64,000 nt of DNA from Annona cherimola. Taxonomy: Eukaryota > Streptophyta > Magnoliopsida > Magnoliales > Annonaceae. The notes under the pieces were generated by a model. The model did no database searches. It worked only from the letters and a program-made list of their open reading frames with translations, and was not told where the DNA came from. Position 1 is the stretch's first letter, and each line of letters opens with the position of its first letter. This document shows, in pieces, positions 49,009 to 61,000 of this stretch. The stretch spans positions 85,203,221-85,267,220 of the forward strand of contig CM059973.1 in NCBI GenBank assembly GCA_030490835.1, read 5' to 3'. Both the position numbers and the translations under genes were made by a program.

Positions 49009-52000
49009 TCAAAAGACGTTGGTTTGGATATCCACAAGTTCAGGATCTACATCATTAGTGTCCTCAGCATTTGTTGCTTCCGTGGGCACTTCGAGTTTAG
49101 GGGGCTTCTGCAATCCATTAAAAGATATATATGATTATTCCAACATTAAAAAGAAATCTAAAACAAAGAATTGCAAATTTCAAATTAAATATATATTGCT
49201 ACACGTGATCATAATGAGTAAATTAATTATAGGATTTATCAATATTTATAATTAGATCCCATGAGCAACTGTTTACGATAGTTATATGGACAATCTCTTG
49301 CATTTGTCTAAATGTGATCTACAAATGGTTATAATTTTTCTATGTAGAATATTTGTAATGTTTTAATTTTTCACCAACTTGCTTCCTTCTCTTTAGGAAT
49401 GTTTGTTATAGTTTGATTGGCGAAAATTTAAATTAGTTGTTGTATGATATTCATGCTGATGATCCTTTATGGAATGCTACTTTCCCCAAGCCTCGTGTTA
49501 GAAACACACTACAGGACGTCACTTTCCTAAGGCCTTCTTCTTAGAATCCTCCTCTTTTCTTATTCCTAAGCATAGAAAGTAGAATCTTAGCAATTAGTGT
49601 TGCCAAACAGCTTTTACTCAAAAAAAAAAAAAAAAAAAAAAAAATCATTTAACATGCAAAAGAATGTTTCAAGAAAGAAGTTTATATTAAACATTATCCT
49701 GATGAAATTAATAAAACGAGACAATAAAATGGATAATGAAATATGATCTTAATGCAGAGCTACACTAGAAATATATATGAGATCATATTGCTAAAATTAA
49801 ATATGAATTTAAAAAGTATGATCTTAATGCAGAGTTGTACTAGAAAGATATATGAGATCATATTACTACAACTAAATATGCATTTAAAAATAATTCATCA
49901 GCAAAACTTAAAGGTAAGTTAAAGATCTCTCACCATGCATCGAACAAGAGCCCAATTGACACCACGAAAAAATGGATGTTGTTTGACTTCGTTAGCTCCT
50001 TCATATGAACCTAATCTATTTTTTGGATCTCTATGCAACAGACGATAAATTAGTTGCCTTGCATGAAGACTTACCTACAAAGAAGCTCAAATGGTTAACT
50101 ATGACTAAATACATCAATTTAATTGATACATTCAAATTGCTATGTTAGTGTGGGCAAATAGAAATAGCAAAAGAAATAGCTTTCTGCATTGTATGTTTAA
50201 GCTGTTTTTAAAATTGTTTTAGACTAATCCAATCAGATTGACTTATTCTTGTAACTGAGTTATAAAATTGATGTAGATGGAGTTTCCAATGACTCAGATC
50301 TCGTGTTAAATTTCGAAAAAAAATCTTTTCCGGTTGTCTATTGAATCATTGATCATTATGATTAATGAATTGTTAAATCATAATAAACATTTCCTGACAT
50401 GTTTTTTCAGATGTTCAAACAACTCTTTCAAGATGAATGATAAAGGATACATAAATCATATGATATCATGAAATATGAAATTATACTAAATCACAAAGTA
50501 AATAAAATTACATCATTAGTCTCACCGAAATACTCCCTGGAAATTTCAAATCCTTGTGGAGAATATTGGCAAATGTTTTTTGTCTTGTTTTTCCTCTGAA
50601 TGGTGTATATCCATACAGCATCTCATAGAGAAGGATTCCTAATAACATCATAACCCATGTTCAGGTGATGAAAAAAGTATGAAATTACTATAGTATCAAA
50701 TGGTATTATCTTTATAACTATAAGCTAAGCATGCTTGACAAATTATACAACATGGAACTAATGAAAAATTCTCTAATTATATTTTTATTATAATGTAATT
50801 ACCAAGTGCCCACCAATCAACTGCACTTGTATGTCCAGCTCCAGTGATAATTTCCTGTAAACATAAATCAGGATTCAGGTAATCGTGCTATTCTTCATTT
50901 ACAGGAAATCAAGATTTAGGTAATAAAGTTATTCTCCATCATCACACAAGAATAAAACTTCCAGTTCCAATATTAATTTGTGATCGGAAGGGCACATCAA
51001 TGCTAAAAATTCATGACTGGACTTTGATTTCTAACTAATAGGTTCCTATCATACAAGTATCTTGCAAACAACAGAAAAATGAAAATATTGCAATACAAAG
51101 AGTTCTTTTATACTTCGATGTTTGGATGAATAAATTACAATGTATATCACACAATTATGATTCATGTATTATTTTAGATCAATTTTACACCTAAATATAA
51201 TTATGATTACTTCTGTCAAAAACCAACAGAAAGTCTTGTGCGTCCTTAAATGGCCAAAATTGTAATGATTGTTGTCTCCATTAAAAGAAGACCCGGCAGT
51301 CTGTCTGAGGCGGCATACAAGAATGGCTTGCTCCACCAAAACCTGCAGAGTATGCTTCCTGGAAAACAAACACATGAAACTTACGACATTGTCTCTGTAA
51401 ATTGTTGCATTGAGCATGGAAAGCGTACTCTCAAACAGGGTATGCAGAATGATGTATTTTATTTCATTGCTTCTCTCCAGCCATGTTCTATAGTTAATCC
51501 AGAATGCCGCCTGACAGTTCCCACAGTTTCTTGGGCAAGGTTGAAAATTGTATGGACTTGACATTTTGTCACCAGGAATTGTTGGTGCAAACAAAGGGTG
51601 TTGATCTGGTAGACAAAACATCAGGTCCTTTTTAAGTCGTTTGCCCCTTTTTTCGATTTGTGAATTGTTTGCTCCTAGAATCAGTGATCTACCATCAGTT
51701 GGACCTAGAGGATGAATTTGTTGACATCTCTTTAACATAATCGACACCTACTTTAAGTACACATTGGCACACTAAAATTGGATAAAAGCCCTAAAGAATA
51801 AGATTAAAGATCACATCCAATTGACGTCTACCACTCCCCAGAGATCACAGGTGGTATATCCAAAAATATATGAATCAACAAATGCGATAATTTTATAAAT
51901 TAAGAAAATATTGGTTAAAATTTAATTTTTTTTCAATTATCAAAATGGAATTGTTGAATACATACCGGTGCAATGTATTCTTCAGTTCCAACAAATGAAT

Positions 52001-55000
52001 TTGATGCCCGCATTGGCTCAGCAACAAAAATTGGAGGTGGTTGGCGTTTACGGTGCTTTTTCTTCTCATTTGTGTTTGAAATCAAAAGCTGCAAAATATT
52101 AATGTATAGATCTGTTAAGGATGAAAACTACATAGCTATTTAAATGACTAAAAATCATAGACATCTTTGAAGATAATTGAAATCAATACTAAATCATATT
52201 ATATATAATTTTATCATCATGTCTTTGTTGAAATTACAGATTCTTAAGTTTTTATAAACCAACTTAACTCATGTTTCTTCATGCAAAACAAATTTTATCT
52301 CAATGCAATTTCTATTAAGCAAGTGCTCTTATTTGCAGATATATTAATACATTAAGGGTGCATAATATCAAACTCTTTAGATTTATTCTTTCTATTGTGA
52401 CCTTTTTGTTGCTTCTCACATGTCACATGTTATTTAGATCTATTTTCTTCATTTTGCGACCTTATTGTCTCTATATATAATATAGCTTGGTAAGGCTTGT
52501 CAATGAGTAATTTTTAACCATGATAAGAAGCTATAAGTTAATACCAAATGTTGGCCTAAGCATATCATAGTTTAACAATTGATTTTTCCACTTGGGCTGT
52601 GTCTTGTACCAAAATTTTGATGTAAGAATGTCATAATCAAAAACAAAATTGATTTCTTGACCTTGGTACTTTAATTCATTATTCAGGTGATTTCTTCAAG
52701 TTATGATAACCATATAGAGGCTCTTTTTGTTTCTATGTTTGATTCTTAGTTGCCATACCTCATGATATAATTCTCAAATAGTTTTTAATGCATTACTTAA
52801 AAAAAAAAAGTTTTTAATGCATTAATTTTGTTCAAACCAGAACTTTTAATTATTTTAGTAGTTCTTAAAAATTGCCGCAACTGCATCTCTCCTCTACTTG
52901 GTTAGTACTCTTTTTAGCCTTGCACTGTAAGTTTGTCAAGCAATCATATCAATCCCTCCTAGACACTTCAAATAATTATCAGCCTATTGGATGGATTGAG
53001 TATTTCATACTGGCATCATCATTAAAAATTCCTTCACTTTAGATATCTCAATCTTGATTATCATGGCTTCAATTACCTTGTGAGTTTGTAATCCACTGGG
53101 CCATCTAACTTGAGATAGATCATAATCCATGTACAACATAGGTAGTAGAACTAGAATATAAAATTTCAAAATTGCATTAATTTATCGATATGGAGATTAA
53201 CATAATCATACAACAGTATAGATAGTTTATGAATAATAAGTAAAATGCTAAAAATTATTATTCGAATAAAAAATAAAAAAAAGTACAAATGTCTTAAGAG
53301 AAAATTAAAATTCAACTGCACCAATCAATGAAATTACCTGAGGTTTGCAAGATGTCAAACAAGATAGATCAAAATCTGTTAATGATACATGTCCATTGCT
53401 TTGGATTAAAACATTTTCAGGTTTCAAGTCTCTATAAATAATACCTGCACAAAGAAGTATACCTGTTTAATAGAGCTTCTCTATGCATTATTTATGTCAT
53501 TGGAAATCATAAAAGAAAAAAGGGTCAATTTTAAATAAGGTATGATCTCTGTTTTTATTTTCTTCACAAAATTTAGCAAACAATATTAAGTGAGATATTC
53601 TACAATCATTGTTGAATTAATGCACACTTTAATAGGAAAATGATATATAATTATATACACTATAATGTGTATAAGTTTTATTGAAAAGGACATTTGTAAG
53701 TTAAACACCAATGTTTCCAGATTCATTTATTTTCCTCAAAGGTAAACTAATGAGTCTGAAATAAAAAGCAGGAGTCAGAACATTGTAAATTAAAATAGTT
53801 TTTCTTCCTTAGTAAATAAGGAATATCCATTCTCCACAACATAAGAAAATGAATCTTACGTAACTACGTCTTCATGAATTATGCTAGATATTTTACAATG
53901 AAGTAAGGAATTTATTATTTTATTTATTAAAATATTGATTCGGTCTATGAGATTGATAGGATGTTGAAAATTAGTTACCTTGGCAATGAAGATATTCCAG
54001 TGCCACTACTACGTCTGCAGCATAGAACCTGCAATTTTTAACATTTATGTTAGCTTTTTATAAAGAAAGTAGTTGCAACAAACAAATAATTTAGTGATTA
54101 TACTTAAACTTGGTCATCTATAAATTCAACAGCTGTGTATTAAAAAAAAAGAGCCAAAATGGATTTTTTGCTGCAGGTCATACCAAGGAAATTCCAAGTT
54201 CATAATACATAAAAATCATACAAAATTCAATAGCAATCAAACATTGATGGTCACTGCAATGTTGGAATCTCAATACACAATGACTGTGATCTTTGAACAA
54301 AATTCGCATTAGCCTCTCTCTTAGTAGTTCTAAAGGACAATACAATAAACATAAATCCATTTATAGGGGTCCTTTAATTTGACAACAAATAACTAATATA
54401 GAAGTTTTATTTATAGAATGTGCTAGCAATTACAAATAAAATTAACTAACAGAAATGGATGTTTATAGGTTCAGTTGTTGAGATGTAATAAATACAGTAA
54501 ACAAATAAGAATCCAAACAACAACGTACATTAACTAATTAATAATGGGAAATATTTTAGTGAAAGTTGTTGTTTCACCAAAAAAAATTGATGTAACCTTG
54601 TTATTTAAGCCCATAATGACATTTTGCTTCAATCCAAGCCTACTATTATACTTGATTTCAAATAATTAACGATGATCTCAAAAATTATGTTCAGTAATTA
54701 TATGGCTCCAGAGGAGTTATTTTTCCATTGCTGTGATTCATCTGACTTTTCAATCAAGATCATTTTTTATATTCATAGTTAAGTACAGGGAAATCACTAA
54801 TGGATTCTGATCTAATGCAACCTTGATGTGTTGCCCATGAACCCCTTGCTTTTTTTAATTTTAAGAACTAAACCATTTATTATCTTTATTAATAGGTACT
54901 TTTTTTAGAGCATTAATAGGTACTCATTTATGATGTCAAAAATCACTTTGAACCTTGCATATTTCAATAATTTAACACGTTTTGAGAGTGAATATACAAC

Positions 55001-58000
55001 TATTAAAATTAAAAATAAATATATAATGAGTCCGGCTCATATACATTCGGATGTACTAATTCACTTTGACAGTCCCGTCTAGTTTAGGCTTTGATGATTT
55101 CGTTAAATCCAATTCATCCATTGTATTTAGCACTACTTATTTTATTTAGATACCAAAAATCATATCAATTGGATGTATGTGTATGTCACATCTTCTAAAA
55201 TGTATAAAATTGTATACAAATTTAGAAAATCAGTTGAATCCATATATCAAAGTTTTAGAATATTATAGAATTTTATAGAATCATTAATCTACGTAGGATG
55301 AATATTGTAAATGTTTTAGATCTTAAATTGAGATCTCATGAGTCCATATAATAAACAATTTTTTTTTAATGAATTTAAAGTCACTCTTAAGTGATTGTTA
55401 ATTTCGATAATGATGCAAGTTATGGATTGAGAAAATTTTTGGTATCTAAATAAAACAAATAGTGCTAAATACAATGAATAGACTGGATTTAACAAAATCA
55501 TCAAAATAGGGCCTAAACTAGATGAGAGTACCAAAGTGAATTGGTACATTCAGATGTATAGAAGTCGGACTCATAATAATATAAATAACTTCTAGTATAT
55601 ATGACTTTTTGGTCTAGATATTAATTAAAAAACTTTTAAAATTAAAAAACCAAAGGGATCCATGGATACGTGGGTTTGCATTAGATCAAAATCCATGAAC
55701 AATATGGTCATATTTTATTGAATAAATAAAATGTCATGGCAGGCTCAGATGAAAATTTTATGTAGAACATTTTTGCATAACAAGTTCTACTGAGGTATTT
55801 CCCATTAACAGTTGCAAAACCTAAAATGGGTAGGAAGTTCTCTATATTAGTAAATAATTGGAACAAAGGATGATAATTATCTTTAACTGAAAATCTTACA
55901 ATTTCCAAATTTTTTTCTCATAGATTCAATGTCTATGCTTTAATATCATTTTTAAACACGAAAAGAATACAAAAACATAGAAGATATATCATTGTCATTT
56001 AGTGATCACACTTGAAAGCACAATTGCATTTACTATTAGGAAGTAGTAACCGTGTGTCTAAAACATAATATTACTCGTTTTCATACATGGTTATATCATG
56101 AAATACAACAACTAAAACACATAAGTAAATTCATCAAAAAAAAAACACACATAAGTAAAGAACCTAAAAAAAAAAAAGTAAAGATAATGAGATTCAGGGA
56201 GAAAAAGACAACAAAAATTTTGAGATGAAAGCACAGTACAAAAGGTAATACCTGACAGCATCTTCTTTGAGAACCTTTGTGGGTTGCCTATCTAAAAGTA
56301 CAAAGAGCTCTCCACCAGGACAATAGTCCATTATCAAACAAATATGAGACTTTGTCTGAACAGGAAGTAAAAGATTAAATATGAGAATTTAATGCATATG
56401 ACCATGATATTCACTTCAAATTCATTAATAACAATTAAGACATACGTATTGAAACCTGCAATTATTTTGAAAGCTATGCGAATTCGTTTTGATTTTCATT
56501 ACTATACCTAAATCATCGATCACCAAGTTTTTTTTCATTACTATAGTTCACACAATAATTTAAATAATTTATTTATATAATGAAATCGTTAATTATTATT
56601 TTCACCCATGTCCTTTGCTACCTTCCTTTAAGCGTCAACATTTGAATCACTTATAGCTACTGTTTGTCCACTTTTCGACTCTATGAATTGGGATGATATT
56701 TCCCAAAAACTAAGTTTATCAAACCAAAGGTATTGATTCCCTCATCTTTTGACATTCTAATGTGTCAAATTCAGATCTTTTTTTCCTTGCCTACTATGGA
56801 TTATATTTATATGAGTGACATAATTGCTGGCAAATACCTGAAATGAAGCATAGAGTGCAGGAAGAAAAGGGTGATCTAACATATCAAGGATTTCTCTTTC
56901 TGCACAAGCTCTATGTACCTGTCATAAAATAGCAACAACTTGCAATGAAACAGAAGCATATAAAGTTAAATAAAAACAAAAAACAGGTTAAGAAACGAAC
57001 TACAGGGGAAAAAGGAAGACAACTGCAGAACAACATGTAGAAGTAGAAACAATATAGAGAAGACAGTATGTGGCATGCAGTACTATTTGAAATTAAAAAT
57101 CTAAATGCTAATTGATTGCATTTTGACTATTTTGAGAAATAAGATTGAATTTTACCTTGTTACGACTTAGCATAAGGCTCTTGTCCATAGCTTTCATGGC
57201 AAACAACTCTCCTGTTCCAACTAACTCAACCAAATGTACACTGCCAAAGAATCCAAATAAGACTTTTTAAATAAAATAATAATGATAAATAAGAAAGATA
57301 AATAAGAAACATGTTAGAATACGGTAGCATGTGTAAAATCATATTAATAGATGATATTAATTTGCATATTCAAATGTTTGATAACCAAATTATTATCACC
57401 AAAGATTATTTAACTAATATGTCTCTATATTTTTTTATTGGTAATTATATATTATGATAACAGATATTACAATCAAGTACATTCACAACCCTTTACATTA
57501 TAGAAGGAATTTTTCTGCAAACACCCCCACACCAAGGGGGAATTTGTAAAATACCACCACACTAGGAGGAAATTGAACACCCAATTTGTGACATCCATGC
57601 CACTGGGTGTTACCACCAAGGCAACCCCCTAGTGGCTACGTCTCTATGTTTTTATGATAAATTAAAAGGCACATTCCACATATACCCACGAATTTTACCC
57701 TTAATTCCACTTATACCCGCGGATTTTACCTATAATTCTACTTATACCTATAAACTTTTAAAAATGTCTTCCATATCTATGAATTTTCATCATAATTTCA
57801 CATATATCATGACGTTAGAGATCCATTAAATAGGTCATTAGCCCTCTTGTGAAATGACGAATATTGAATATGCCAAACCCTAATATAATTTGAAGTTGTT
57901 TTGCTCAAAGCTAAAGATTCATATTTAAATAAGATATTATTCTATAATTATAGAATTACTAAAAATTGAGTATAATACAAATTTTTGGCTATAAAATCAT

Positions 58001-61000
58001 AATTAGGGATGAGCATATTGGTTATTTCGCATATAGTTAAGGCTCATTTAATGGATTCTTAACAACATGAGTATATGTGGAATTAAGATAAAAATTCGTG
58101 ATATGAGAGACATTTTTGAAAGTTCATGAGTACAAGAAGAATTAGAGGTAAAATTTATGAGTATATGAGGAATTTACCCTAAATTAAATGATTAAATTTT
58201 CTTGCAGTCATAATAAGTATAAAAAAAAAAAAACTTGGAAATACACACTAACTCGATATACGCACTGACATATTATCGAGTCTAATTCATATGTAAGCCA
58301 CTCATTTTAATTTAAAATTATATGATTGACAATGTAACATGTTACATTGAAGACTAAAATTGACTTACATTGGAACTTCTTCACTAAAATAACAAAAATT
58401 TACACCATGCAAATAAAATTGACGAGTTCCAATAGTGGAATCGCTTGGATTTCGCAATCCATGATACTTTTGATGAATCCAAGCTACTCATTACATTTAT
58501 TAATGTTTGTTTAGTTAATATACAAAAAAACACCTTAATTGGATATTGGTGGGACATTGATTGCTTTAAATTTGGTCATGACCCACTTAAGTTTTGGATG
58601 ATAGTGATTTTTGATATCTTAACTAACTAAGCATTAATAAATGTAATGAGTGGCATGGAATCATTGAACGTACCATGGATTGCAAAATCCAAGATATTCC
58701 AAATTTGTAACTATTCCATATTTGATGAGCTATATATTTTGATTTTATTAATCAATTACTTCTATCAAAATGGTTAACTACCAAATGTAAAAGCTTTAAA
58801 TATATTAAAAATAAAAATTGTATTTTTTATATGGATACCTCAATAAATATTTTCACATATTTACCATCAGTTCAATATTGTTTAAGGTTATCGATGTTTA
58901 AAAAAAAATCTCTAACCAAGATCACTACTCTCTTGAGTCAATTTAACACTTCTACAAATATGACAAGACGCAAACAACATTCATTGTATTTAATTTTAAT
59001 TATTCATAAAATACACTCTTAGCGCTAATACAATATGGTGAGAAAAACATCTATATTTTCCCTAATCGGAAATCAGATATAAGGCTACAAACCCAATGTG
59101 TTTTTTTTTTAATGTTATAAATGTACTATATTTAGAAAAGAATAATACGACCTTTTCAATCTACAGTTAATTTCTGCTGCTTAGTATTTCTCCATGTATC
59201 TCGTCGATACAATTACTCCAAGTAAAACAAAACACAAAAGTAACTGCAAGTTCCCACATATAAGAAGCTGATAATTAAAAATATGACTGGCATACACTAT
59301 TAGTTATTTTAAGAAGAAGTAAGGCATTAGAGAGAGAGAGAGAGAGTCTCAATGTCAGTACTGACCTTCCAGTATCGCCCGATCCTAAAGGTTTAATTGG
59401 TCTGAAATGCTTCAAGCCTATTTCATCCCCATTTTGTAGGATCTGAAGATCCAAATAGATGTAAAAATATCGTAAGGAAGAAATAACACATTACAGTATA
59501 ATTTAACAAATTCGAATTAATACAACATCACTCATTCCACCCAAATTGGATTCTTTGTATGTATGCTTTCCAATCTCTCGACCATTTAGAACTACTAATC
59601 TTATATACCAAAAGGAGTCAAATTTGGGTACCACTACAGTATCCAAAAGATTCCAACCTTAATAAAGCTATATTGCATATTCTTAGCTTGTGCCTTAATT
59701 TCAACAAATTCTGAAACCTTCATGCCCTATATGGCAACAATGAAAGGTGGCAGAAATTCTTTCTTTTTTTTTTTCCCTTTTAAATTTTAATTCATATGAT
59801 ACTGAACTATTTCCACCCATATCCCACAAATATTATTCTGCAAATGAAAAAAATTAGGTAGTTATTTCTGGTTAAATGTGACATTAAATAATGGTGGGGG
59901 TTTTGGTGGGGCTGTACCAAATTGACCAGTGATGGAAAGCTATTTTATAAATCCTGGCTAGTTATATGCTTTTCTTTATTCTTTTTAATAACTGGTTCAT
60001 TAAAAATTACATTTTTATAATAATTTTTATTGCTTTCCAAAAAGTGGTAGTCCAGTAAATGTTTAGAGAAAGAACATGCTATATTCTCAAGCAGTACCAA
60101 TAGCGAAGCTTTTAATGAATGAATATGAAAAAACCTACATAAGGTAAACAAAGAAAACAATAACATTTTCATGGAAATTGATAATTAATTCTACAATTTG
60201 GATAAACTAAGTGTGTGCTTGGGAAGTGATAAAACTTCTAATGAAAAGTTTTTAGTATAGAAGTTTTTGAATTGGTAGAAAATGAAGTGATGTGATAGGG
60301 GTAATGATGATGATGAGTAAAAAGAATAAAGTTAAAATAGATAGGCTGGTTGCACAGGTAGTCGTGTAGAAATGATTGAAAAGTAGGATAGTTGTACAGG
60401 AAAATGTGAAAAAAATGATTAAAAAATAGGATAGTTGCAGCGAGTGAAAAGTTATAGATTAAGAGGTGTTTGGTAACCCATAAAACTTTTCGATCTAAAA
60501 TTTTTCTCTCTTTATAAGTATTCTATTTTTTAATTATTTTTTCACTTCTTCCTCTACAACTACCATACTTTTCAATCTATTAATACATCTAACCTATCTA
60601 TTTTAACTTTATACTCTTTACTCATAATCATTACTCTTATCATATTATATCATTTTCTCACATTTCAAAAACTTTTACACCGAAAACTTTTCATGAAAAG
60701 TTTTATCACTCCCCAAACATATCCTAAAAAGTTTTAGTTAGAAAAGTTTTGGGATTTGCCCAACATGCCCTAAGTCGTAAATCTTTTTTGTATACCTTTT
60801 GGATTGCTTTCCATGGCGAACTATTTTTCCTATGCGGCTTTGGGAGAACAATCTTGGAGTGATTGATCCATAAATCTTCAGGTGTCTGCAGATAATTGAA
60901 AATTCTCATTATGTTTGTGAAATTGTTTCTCATTTGATAAAAAATTTTTGAGTTATTACATTGGACTTACAAGATGGGCATCTGGAAGTTCCCTCACAGC

